Source: an uncultured bacterium (GTDB lineage: Bacteria; Bdellovibrionota_C; UBA2361; SZUA-149; CALKYB01). From it: DNA of 5,469 nucleotides. The stretch spans positions 1-5,469 of the forward strand of contig CALIEE010000149.1 of assembly GCA_938022485.1 (NCBI GenBank), given 5' to 3'. Under the pieces are notes generated by a model. It was not told where the DNA came from. It saw only the letters and a list, made by a program, of their open reading frames with translations, and made no database searches. This document shows positions 1-4,977 of the stretch, piece after piece. Both the position numbers and the translations under genes were made by a program. Within the stretch, counting starts at the first letter, position 1. Every line of letters begins with the position of its first letter.

Positions 1-1
1 T

Positions 2-517
2 AAGGGAATTGAATACTTTATCCAAGCCGTTCCTGCCGTTATTGAAAAACATCCCACTGCTCGCTTTGTAATAGTAGGTGGTGAAAAGGAAAAAGGTTTT
101 CAAAAAAACCTTACAAGCCTTTGTGAGCAGTTAAAAGTCGAAAAGCAAGTTCATTTTGCGGGACATAGTAATAATATACCAGGAGTCATGGCTTCTCTGG
201 ATATGCTAGTCGTACCTTCTTTAGATGAGCCTTTTGGCTATATAAACATTGAGGCTGGAGCCAGCGGTGTGCCAGTCATTGCTTCAAGAGTAGGTGGTAT
301 TCCTGAAATAATTGTCGATGAAGAAACTGGCTACCTAGTTGAAGCCAAAAACTCCCAGCAAATCAGCTCCAAGATTTGCAAGCTCTTAGAAAAGCCGAGT
401 TTAAGAGCCGCTATCGGGCAAGCGGCTCGAAAAAGAGTAGTTGAAAACTTCTCCCCGGAGCCTTCCTTGAAAAAATGGGAAAAGGTTTTCGAACGACTGA
501 CACAGAATAAAGACTAA
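2..517 (+). CDS. GT4-family glycosyltransferase, C-terminal part (5' end outside window)
   Basis: The reading frame is open from base 2 to the TAA at 515-517 and gives 171 residues with no start in view. It matches the C-terminal nucleotide-sugar-binding half of GT-B fold, GT4-type glycosyltransferases. Visible landmarks are the beta-strand RFVIVGG near residue 21, HFAGH near 51, and the EX7E motif (EPFGYINIE, residues 76-84), whose two glutamates contact the donor sugar nucleotide in this family. These are followed by GVPVIASRVGGIPEII and ETGYLVE, both typical of GT4. The N-terminal acceptor-binding half must lie to the left of the window. GT4 enzymes transfer a sugar from a nucleotide donor with retention of configuration, usually in surface polysaccharide, lipid or compatible-solute synthesis. 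The acceptor cannot be inferred here. An internal ATG at 188 is not a credible start because it would cut the domain. The next gene has its own promoter candidate, so co-transcription is uncertain. Confidence 0.9.
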   Translation, partial: KGIEYFIQAVPAVIEKHPTARFVIVGGEKEKGFQKNLTSLCEQLKVEKQVHFAGHSNNIPGVMASLDMLVVPSLDEPFGYINIEAGASGVPVIASRVGGIPEIIVDEETGYLVEAKNSQQISSKICKLLEKPSLRAAIGQAARKRVVENFSPEPSLKKWEKVFERLTQNKD

Positions 518-596
518 GAGACTGCCCTGAGATTAGCTGAGTCCGGGCGTACCCCCATATTGTCCTTTCCTAAGCAATTACAGGCCTATGGCTACA

Positions 597-626
597 TTGA
601 TTAGTCTAAGGGCAAACCAGTATAAT
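597..626 (+). promoter_or_regulatory. Sigma70-like promoter candidate for the ATP-grasp gene
   Basis: A perfect TATAAT lies at 621-626 and a TTGATT (4 of 6 to the -35 consensus) at 597-602, with an 18-bp spacer. It sits 80 bp after the glycosyltransferase stop and points at the ATP-grasp gene. Transcription from about 632 would give a leader of roughly 195 nt, long enough to contain the inverted repeat at 689-786. The call rests on consensus match alone. Confidence 0.45.
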
Positions 627-688
627 TGTAATTCTAGAGTGACAAACAACAATTTTATTTTCTGAATTGATTTGCAGTACTTTCAATT

Positions 689-786
689 CGGATAACCTAG
701 CCTCCCAGCTGTTTTTATTAGGTCTCCTCTCTTTAGGGGTTCCTGCCAGTTTTCGTTTTCTTGTTTTCTCAGGCGCAGGTTATCCG
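689..786 (+). repeat. 10-bp inverted repeat in the leader of the ATP-grasp gene
   Basis: CGGATAACCT (689-698) and AGGTTATCCG (777-786) are perfect reverse complements. After a one- or two-base interruption, GCCT on the left pairs with AGGC on the right, giving about 14 paired bases. The 78-nt interior is pyrimidine-rich, contains GTTTTC three times between 749 and 768, and can form a small hairpin (CCTCT against AGGGG). A competing pair, CCTGCC (742-747) with GGCAGG (787-792), crosses the main stem. Taken with the upstream promoter candidate this could be a structured mRNA leader. No known riboswitch class was recognised. Confidence 0.4.
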
Positions 787-827
787 GGCAGGGTTGGTTC
801 TCCTAATTGAGCAACCTAAAGAGTAAC

Positions 828-2033
828 ATGTCCGAAGATTCCATTTGCCGTAAATCTATATTGGGAAAAGAGAACACTAGAAAGAGCTCCAATTGGAAAC
901 TTTTTCGCTCGAAGTCTATTCAGATCGCAGTAATTCATCAGGCTTTAAACCCTCCAGCCGTAGATGGGGTAATCAAACCTCGAAAAAGAACCGGGTTTAG
1001 GGATGGAGGAGCAGATATTGCTTTTGCCCTTAGGCGCTCAGGCCACAATGTAATTACCCCTGTGCACCTTCCTTCGCCCAAGCTTGACGACGATTGGACT
1101 TTTCCCGACACAAAGAGGGGAATCGCAGCGGCACTACAAAAAGGGGCTGAGTTAATTTGGGCAAACACCGTTTTGTTTCGAGGCCATCCACTAGAAAAAT
1201 TGCTTCGAACCTACGATTTGCGAACAGTTGGTCAAATGTCTGACAATGTTCATCTTTTCGACGACAAACAACTAACCAACCAACTAATCAGAAAAAAAGG
1301 CTGCTCCACTCCTGAGAGCTTTATGATTGTAAATGACCTGTTCAGAGAAGTGCCTGGACTTGTTCCTGTATCAAAGCTCAGTGAACAAAAAATTTCCTCG
1401 CTAGGGTTTTCATTTCCTTTAATAGTCAAACCCGTCAGAGGCCTTGGCTCGCAGGGAGTTCGTAAAGTAGAGAATCTCTCTGAGCTTGCAGTAGCTGTTA
1501 GAAAACTTTTTGCTGACACTGTTCCGGTAAATGGGGCTCCCTGCTCTCGTTTTGGAAACGCCTTGATTGTAGAGGAGTTTCTTCCTGGTCAAGAATTATC
1601 GGTCACAGTGATGCCTCCGGGCTACTATAAAATCATGGGCAAAACCCTAAATTTTGAATATCATTGGGCACTTACCCCAGTGAGAAGAACTCGTCATTTC
1701 GACGGAATTGCCCCAGGTGCCAGAATTTGTCCATTTTCTAGCTCCAGTGAATTGCTTCCGATAGAGGAGGCGGCCTCTCCAAATTTTCAAGGTTTGCTAA
1801 GACAATGCGAAGCTGCTGCCGAACAAGTTGGGGCAACGGCTCCAATTAGAATTGATTCTCGAGCTAGCAAAAGTGGCGAAATAAAACTTTTCGATCTGAA
1901 CATGAAAGCAGAATTCACAGGGCCAGGCCGCCCGAAACGAGCAGGCAAAGAAAGTCTCAGCTGCATTGCTGCCCAATCAGTTGGCTGGAACTATCAAGAT
2001 TTTGTTTCAAATGTCTTGGCTAACTTCAATTGA
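828..2033 (+). CDS. ATP-grasp enzyme, D-alanine-D-alanine ligase superfamily
   Basis: The product has 401 residues from ATG 828. An in-frame TTG at 807 would add seven residues, but no Shine-Dalgarno precedes it; a weak AAGAG sits before the ATG. In ATG numbering the ATP-grasp landmarks are in order: phosphate-binding strand and loop FPLIVKPVRGLGSQGV (196-211), adenine-side strand VEEFLPGQELSVTVMPP (248-264), the RID metal-ligand strand (341-343), and FDLN (355-358) leading into TGPGRP (364-369). RID and DLN occupy the positions of the magnesium ligands of D-Ala-D-Ala ligases (RxD, then ExN). Enzymes of this superfamily activate a carboxylate as an acyl phosphate and join it to an amine. The substrate is unknown. 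A true D-Ala-D-Ala ligase is unlikely: the length is greater, the TGPGRP ending differs, and no mur or fts genes are nearby. The first 30 residues are basic and poorly conserved in character. The protein is cytoplasmic, with no signal peptide or membrane segment. Confidence 0.85.
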   Translation: MSEDSICRKSILGKENTRKSSNWKLFRSKSIQIAVIHQALNPPAVDGVIKPRKRTGFRDGGADIAFALRRSGHNVITPVHLPSPKLDDDWTFPDTKRGIAAALQKGAELIWANTVLFRGHPLEKLLRTYDLRTVGQMSDNVHLFDDKQLTNQLIRKKGCSTPESFMIVNDLFREVPGLVPVSKLSEQKISSLGFSFPLIVKPVRGLGSQGVRKVENLSELAVAVRKLFADTVPVNGAPCSRFGNALIVEEFLPGQELSVTVMPPGYYKIMGKTLNFEYHWALTPVRRTRHFDGIAPGARICPFSSSSELLPIEEAASPNFQGLLRQCEAAAEQVGATAPIRIDSRASKSGEIKLFDLNMKAEFTGPGRPKRAGKESLSCIAAQSVGWNYQDFVSNVLANFN

Positions 2034-2215
2034 ACAATACCTACCTTCAAGTAATAGACCGATAAGTTTCCGGCATTGCGGTCAAATAAGTCCTATTTTA
2101 AGGGCTTTCCCTAGGTTCTTTTATCAAGATCTTTTGATTAACTTAACTAAGCCTCCTAAGAGAAGCGCAAAAACTTAAACGATTGTGTTGCGGAAATAAA
2201 AACCAAAGATGGTAA

Positions 2216-2425
2216 GTGAGCGAAATTTTTTCGGTGAGATTTTTAACCACATTCTGCCTAGCAGCGTTGCTGTACGTTCTTCTTCTGGCCCTTTTTGAAA
2301 AAGGCGAGGATACCCCTGTAAAACAATCAATTCTAAAACAATCAACCGGCTCTTCCAGTTCAGCACTCCTGATATATCAAGATAGTAATCTTGATAAAAT
2401 GGTCTCTACTAGCGAAGCCGCTTAG
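2216..2425 (+). CDS. Possible small single-pass membrane protein
   Basis: This 69-residue frame starts at GTG 2216, directly after an in-frame TAA, so no longer form is possible. Residues 8-27 (FLTTFCLAALLYVLLLALFE region) form a plausible transmembrane helix with a short N-terminus. A hydrophilic Ser/Gln/Lys-rich tail follows, with a KQS repeat in which a 12-bp DNA word occurs twice. No family is recognised. The tail overlaps the 3' end of the convergent membrane-protein gene by 17 bp. Arguments against it: a GTG start with only a weak purine stretch (AAAGATGG) ahead, and a perfect 9-bp hairpin (2375-2396) inside the tail that may instead belong to the opposite gene's 3' end. The amino-acid composition is protein-like, but the call is tentative. 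Confidence 0.35.
   Translation: MSEIFSVRFLTTFCLAALLYVLLLALFEKGEDTPVKQSILKQSTGSSSSALLIYQDSNLDKMVSTSEAA
2319..2345 (+). repeat. 12-bp direct repeat, 15-bp period
   Basis: TAAAACAATCAA occurs at 2319-2330 and again at 2334-2345. The period is five codons in the small frame at 2216, where it encodes the KQS duplication. Only two units are present. Confidence 0.7.
2375..2396. repeat. Perfect 9-bp stem-loop beyond the stop of the RDD-like gene
   Basis: TATCAAGAT (2375-2383) and ATCTTGATA (2388-2396) are exact reverse complements around a four-base loop AGTA. The stem ends 12 bp beyond the stop codon of the minus-strand membrane-protein gene, where a transcription terminator or 3'-end stabilising hairpin would be expected. 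Neither strand has a T-run after it, so a canonical Rho-independent terminator is not supported. Confidence 0.5.
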
Positions 2426-3131
2426 CTTGAGAAAGAAATAAGATAAGAAAAAGGCCCGCAGCTAAAAAATAGGCCTCTGGAACCATTGCCTGGATTATTT
2501 CAACCTCCTCTTTTCCAGTAGCTCGCCCAGTAAGACTTCTTCTGTGGCTAATCGCTTGCTCCATTGCATCTCCGAGTAAATGTCGACTTTGCCAAACTGA
2601 AGCAAGCTGTAGGAAACTTGTTAAACACACCCAAAAAATAGACTTCTTACTAACTTGGTAAATAAAATAGGAAGTGATGAAATATAGTAAGGCGGAAAAA
2701 ATACTATAGGATACGGTGGCAAAAGAGTTTAAATAAAAGCCAAAAACGGGAAAATCTACTGGATATAAGGTCCAATAGTAAAGGGCCTTGCAGCCAGAAC
2801 TAAAGCAAAAATAGGCCAAAAGCATCGTAAGCCAACTTTCCCTACGCAAGATTTCAGACTCAACAATGAAAACTCTTTTAGATTTTCCTTTTTTATCCAG
2901 CTCTCGGCTCTGATAAATGCCTAAGAGCCAAGCACCAACATTTCTTTGAAAAACCCGAAGAACAATCAGCTCGATCAAACAGCATATAAGAAAATTAACC
3001 CCGAATTCATCAATTCCAAAAGCTTTCGGCAGAAACAAACTACTAAGGAGCTGCAGCAAAGCACTTAGAAAAAAATAATCGAGAAGTAGAGCAAACAGCA
3101 CTCTCTTTTTCGAAGCTTTTAAAAACTGCAT
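2409..3131 (-). CDS. Multi-spanning membrane protein, RDD-like
   Basis: The product has 240 residues from ATG (complement of 3129-3131). AAGGG lies eight bases upstream (3140-3144) and supports this start. About five or six hydrophobic segments are visible near residues 11-34, 45-61, 101-117, 128-158, 165-180 and 219-234. The pattern resembles RDD-family membrane proteins: a first helix with Arg then Asp (KKRVLFALLLDYF, R10 and D18); NVGAWLLGI (64-72) in the place of the family's G-x-x-x-G-K-R-L-L-G-I stretch; and RHLLGDAMEQ (183-192), reminiscent of the R-x-x-x-H-D-x-x-A-G-T ending. The match is partial, because the usual G-K-R and H-D residues are changed, and an extra C-terminal helix follows. 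Molecular roles in the family are mostly unknown; a few members are linked to ion transport. It is transcribed divergently from the carbonic-anhydrase-like gene and converges with the small frame at 2216. Confidence 0.75.
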   Translation of the reverse strand: MQFLKASKKRVLFALLLDYFFLSALLQLLSSLFLPKAFGIDEFGVNFLICCLIELIVLRVFQRNVGAWLLGIYQSRELDKKGKSKRVFIVESEILRRESWLTMLLAYFCFSSGCKALYYWTLYPVDFPVFGFYLNSFATVSYSIFSALLYFITSYFIYQVSKKSIFWVCLTSFLQLASVWQSRHLLGDAMEQAISHRRSLTGRATGKEEVEIIQAMVPEAYFLAAGLFLILFLSQAKRLR

Positions 3132-3146
3132 TGATGAAACCCTTAT

Positions 3147-3171
3147 GAAGTCTGCTCACTTCTAAAGAAGT
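3147..3171 (-). promoter_or_regulatory. Alternating GAAGT/ACTTC repeats just upstream of the RDD-like gene
   Basis: On the plus strand GAAGT (3147-3151), ACTTCT (3158-3163) and AGAAGT (3166-3171) follow one another. The middle element can pair with either neighbour, and ACTTCT-AA-AGAAGT is a 6-2-6 palindrome. The site lies 16 to 40 bp upstream of the start codon, in the likely 5' leader or promoter. It could be an operator or a small leader hairpin. No clear -35/-10 pair was seen for this gene. Confidence 0.3.
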
Positions 3172-3335
3172 ATGCTCTAGCTTACCGGTCTTGGTCGCTA
3201 CTGCTAATTGTTATTCAATGAGGCAAACCACTAGTCGCAAAAAGAGTTAACCGCCTGATATTACTGGACCAATCGTGTTCTTTATTAGGCTCCTTCACTG
3301 TTCTAGAACACTTTCTTTTGTTAGCCTAGGTAGAC

Positions 3336-3394
3336 CTTCGCCTCTAAGGCGGAAGTGATTTTGGCCTGTGCTCCAAAGACACTTAGGCCAAATC
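3336..3394 (+). other. Two adjacent strong hairpins, possible structured RNA
   Basis: Hairpin one (3336-3355) pairs CTTCGCCT with AGGCG, a bulged G, then AAG: eight pairs around a CTA triloop. Hairpin two (3357-3394) pairs GATTTTGGCCT (3357-3367) with AGGCCAAATC (3385-3394), ten pairs with one bulged T. Inside it, after a two-base TT bulge, GTG (3368-3370) pairs with CAC (3380-3382) around a nine-base loop. The stems are separated by one base. No T-run follows either. The strand is assigned only because the nearest downstream gene is on plus. Confidence 0.4.
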
Positions 3395-3414
3395 TATACT
3401 CTTTGACATCTCTT

Positions 3415-3466
3415 GTTCGAGCAGCTCGAAAATTAGGTTTTCGATAAGATCCCCCGAGTTGAGAAC
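3415..3466 (+). repeat. Left copy of an imperfect inverted repeat flanking the carbonic-anhydrase-like gene
   Basis: Compared with the reverse complement of 4171-4228, this segment shares, in the same order, GTTC, GAGCAGCTCGA (3419-3429), TTTTCGATAA (3438-3447), CCGAG (3454-3458) and TGAGAAC (3460-3466). About 37 of its 52 bases are identical once gaps are allowed. Internally it also carries overlapping palindromes: TTCGAGC-A-GCTCGAA (3416-3430), TCGAAAA with TTTTCGA (3426-3444) and, extending two bases past the right edge, GAGTT with AACTC (3456-3468). Confidence 0.5.
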
Positions 3467-3525
3467 TCCTTATAAGCTTCGCTCTACTCAGTGGATTTTA
3501 TCGTCCCACAACCAGAGAGAATGCT

Positions 3526-4149
3526 ATGAAACTAATATTTAGAAACCCACTAAAGTCTCAGCCTTCGGTGGCTAAAGATTTCCCTCAAGCCTATGACCTA
3601 GCCGTCTGGCAAGGAGGAGATGGAGAAGCTGCTTTAACAGAGTTAAGAAGAACACTTAGCTTAGCTAAGTTTGAGGAAATATTGGTCGGCTTTAAGGGTG
3701 AGATCGGTGAGTTTCTTATTCAAGAAACTAAAAAACTTTCCCCTAGTTCTATTGTTTCAAGTCACGATTTTGGTGATGACCCATCTCTACTTATCGAAGA
3801 AGAATTGGAGAGCTCTTTTTCCTTAGGGATCTTTTGCATAGACCCGAGACTAAACTCGCTTATCCCTCAACAAAAATGCGACCTCGTTGTCCGTCTACCT
3901 GGGGGTTATTGCAAAGATGGAGGACAAATGTCTCAAACTATTCAGGTGCTAAAAGATATGGAAATTTCTCCAGAAGTCGTACTTCTGAGCGGTCATAATG
4001 ACTGCAAATGCGAAGGCGCAGAAGACATTTCATTCCGGAAAGATGATTGTTTTGGGCAAAAGTCTTGGATGGTGCAACCCGCTAAAAATGCTTGGGGCTC
4101 TGCTTCTATCCAAATAAAGAAGCTCCAAGTTCCAATGGCAAAAAACTAA
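3526..4149 (+). CDS. Divergent beta-carbonic-anhydrase-like zinc protein
   Basis: The product has 207 residues from ATG 3526, preceded by AGAGAG at a suitable distance. It carries the full beta-carbonic anhydrase signature: FCIDPRL with Cys104, Asp106 and Arg108, the RNAGG-like DLVVRLPGG (119-127), a strand EVVLLSGH, and H157-N-D-C160. Cys104, His157 and Cys160 would bind zinc, and Asp106-Arg108 would be the dyad. The 53-residue Cys-to-His spacing fits compact bacterial members. Beta-CAs interconvert CO2 and bicarbonate; relatives with the same fold hydrolyse CS2 or COS, so the substrate is open. Oddities: about 100 residues precede the first zinc Cys (usually 30 to 40), only 47 follow the last, the Gly after HxxC is Lys161, and four additional Cys (118, 128, 162, 175) are present. 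No signal peptide is seen. The gene stands alone, bracketed by imperfect inverted repeats. Confidence 0.6.
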   Translation: MKLIFRNPLKSQPSVAKDFPQAYDLAVWQGGDGEAALTELRRTLSLAKFEEILVGFKGEIGEFLIQETKKLSPSSIVSSHDFGDDPSLLIEEELESSFSLGIFCIDPRLNSLIPQQKCDLVVRLPGGYCKDGGQMSQTIQVLKDMEISPEVVLLSGHNDCKCEGAEDISFRKDDCFGQKSWMVQPAKNAWGSASIQIKKLQVPMAKN

Positions 4150-4170
4150 GAGGTCTATTCTCAGTGCTTC

Positions 4171-4228
4171 GTTCTCAGTAGCTCGGTTTTCACTAGGTTA
4201 TTTATCGAAAAATCGAGCTGCTCTGAAC
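4171..4228 (-). repeat. Right copy of the imperfect inverted repeat flanking the carbonic-anhydrase-like gene
   Basis: The reverse complement of this segment aligns with 3415-3466 through five colinear identical blocks, with 8 bp missing before and 10 bp extra after the TTTTCGATAA block. It begins 21 bp after the stop codon. On the plus strand AGCTCG (4180-4185) pairs with CGAGCT (4214-4219), with TTTT and AAAA continuing the stem inward, so it can also form a hairpin behind the gene. An 8-bp direct repeat, TTCTCAGT, lies at its edge (4158-4165 and 4172-4179). Confidence 0.5.
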
Positions 4229-4285
4229 GCCTTTCCGGAGCCTACCAATTAGAAAAGAGATTTCACTGTAAGTAAAATTTGAGAA

Positions 4286-4421
4286 TAGAAAGGTGGTAGA
4301 CAAAGCTATTGCAACATTCTGAAGTTCCAAAGATAGAACGTCAAAACCAATAAGACTATCACCTTTCTAAAGTCTAAGGGTCAGAGAGTTCTAAACGAAC
4401 TGTGCCCCACCAGTTGCAATA
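4286..4421. other. Convergent gap with two crossed inverted repeats, possible structured RNA
   Basis: The left arm TAGAAAGGTGGTAG (4286-4299) pairs with CTATCACCTTTCTA (4356-4369) at 13 of 14 positions, the exception being a possible G-U pair. TATTGCAAC (4307-4315), inside that loop, is an exact complement of GTTGCAATA (4413-4421), outside it, giving a crossed pseudoknot-like order. A further hairpin AGTTC-TAAAC-GAACT lies at 4387-4401. The right end touches the stop of the minus-strand gene at 4426. No known RNA family was recognised, and the strand is undetermined. Confidence 0.35.
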
Positions 4422-4425
4422 ACAA

Positions 4426-4917
4426 TCAGCTAGTACAAATTTTCATGGCATTATCTATAGTCGTATTCCGAACTCGAACGCCAATTACACCACGAAACAA
4501 TCCGGCAAAAAAGTAAGGTCTAGTCCAGTTCAAACTCCTTGCTTTATCAAGAACGTTTATTAAGTCGCTCTCTGACGAAAGGTTCAGAAAACGAGATTCA
4601 GCAAGCTTAAACTCTCCAATATTCTCCGGATCAGGGCAATAAAATGCTACCAAGTACCCAGGTTGATCAATGCCAAGCTTTCTTATTGCGTCATAACGAC
4701 TGGAAGCAGGCAGGCTAAAACGAAGAGGATGTCCATCATAGAAATGAACCATTTCCTCCGTCAGACTTATGCTTTTTAATTTGGTTCTTAACTCAGAAAA
4801 AGCAATAGCTCCTTCCCATCTATCCAAGCCTTCACCAGTTCCACCCGATCTCAAACATTTTAAACTTAAAGTCTTTTGGTCGAGGGATACTTCTCCTAGC
4901 CATAAAAAGTCAGTCAT
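4426..4917 (-). CDS. Hypothetical protein, 163 residues
   Basis: Translation runs from ATG (complement of 4915-4917) to TGA at 4426-4428. AGGA (complement of 4927-4930) lies nine bases ahead of the start and supports it. The protein is soluble, of mixed composition, with no signal peptide or membrane helix. Cysteines are at positions 21, 94 and 161, with no metal-binding spacing. The N-terminus (MTDFLWLGEVSLDQKTLSL) reads as two short strands. The middle (HFYDGHPLRFSLPASSRYDAIRK) and the stretch YLVAFYCPDPE are distinctive, but I connect them to no family. The gene is preceded by a stem-loop at 4935-4977 and has no clear intrinsic terminator. It points the same way as the partial gene at 5227, but a terminator and a 309-bp gap separate them, so they are probably separate transcription units. 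Confidence 0.75.
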   Translation of the reverse strand: MTDFLWLGEVSLDQKTLSLKCLRSGGTGEGLDRWEGAIAFSELRTKLKSISLTEEMVHFYDGHPLRFSLPASSRYDAIRKLGIDQPGYLVAFYCPDPENIGEFKLAESRFLNLSSESDLINVLDKARSLNWTRPYFFAGLFRGVIGVRVRNTTIDNAMKICTS

Positions 4918-4934
4918 TTTTTAGTTTCCTCATC

Positions 4935-4977
4935 GGTTGAGAACCTGAACTCTTAAAAAGAACTCAAGTTCTCAACC
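4935..4977 (-). promoter_or_regulatory. Leader stem-loop just upstream of the Shine-Dalgarno site
   Basis: GGTTGAGAAC (4935-4944) and GTTCTCAACC (4968-4977) are perfect 10-bp complements. After one mismatch, TGA (4946-4948) pairs with TCA (4964-4966), leaving a 15-base loop. In the minus-strand transcript the stem ends three to four bases before the GAGG of the ribosome binding site of the 4426-4917 gene. It has no T-run, so it is more likely a leader structure or operator than a terminator. The loop also holds GAACTC twice as a direct repeat (4947-4952 and 4960-4965). Confidence 0.5.

Larger units (their letters stand above)
3132..3525. other. 394-bp divergent intergenic region rich in inverted repeats
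   Basis: No credible protein gene is present. From left to right it holds: the GAAGT/ACTTC site (3147-3171); the 12-bp palindrome TGTTCTAGAACA (3299-3310); two adjacent hairpins (3336-3355 and 3357-3394); TATACT at 3395-3400 (5 of 6 to a -10, but with no good -35 at the right distance); and three clustered inverted repeats (3416-3468). Both flanking genes start at this gap, so the hairpins are not terminators of either gene. They may be leader structures of the plus-strand gene, operators, or a small RNA. Confidence 0.6.

Noticed and set aside
541..548. GTCCGGGC after the glycosyltransferase gene as part of an RNase P RNA signature.
   Set aside because: The surrounding conserved GAGGAAAGTCCGGGC context and the distal RNase P RNA motifs are absent.
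938..1519. Minus-strand open frames of 76 and 89 codons (938-1168 and 1250-1519).
   Set aside because: Both lie fully inside the ATP-grasp gene, whose frame carries clear family motifs; the antisense products show no recognisable feature.
2119..2142. Imperfect palindrome ATCAA-GATCTT-TTGAT as terminator of the ATP-grasp gene.
   Set aside because: The stem is five AT-rich pairs, nearly 90 bp after the stop codon and without a following T-run; too weak to call.
1966..2178. Plus-strand open frame of 70 codons overlapping the end of the ATP-grasp gene.
   Set aside because: It begins within the conserved C-terminus of the ATP-grasp gene, has no ribosome binding site, and its unique part reads as random translation.
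2175..2366. Minus-strand open frame of 63 codons.
   Set aside because: It is antisense to the more protein-like frame at 2216, with no supporting start signal.
3403..3431. Perfect -35 hexamer TTGACA at 3403-3408 as promoter of the carbonic-anhydrase-like gene.
   Set aside because: Positions 16 to 19 bp downstream hold only CTCGAA/TCGAAA-like hexamers, with no credible -10; TATACT lies upstream of it, not downstream.
3414..3432. GTTCGAGC as the T-arm of a tRNA.
   Set aside because: No acceptor stem, anticodon arm or D-arm can be placed around it; the word is explained by the palindrome at 3416-3430.
4150..4425. Integron attC site or gene-cassette array.
   Set aside because: No GTTRRRY/RYYYAAC core pair was found, the genes alternate in strand, and no integrase is in view.
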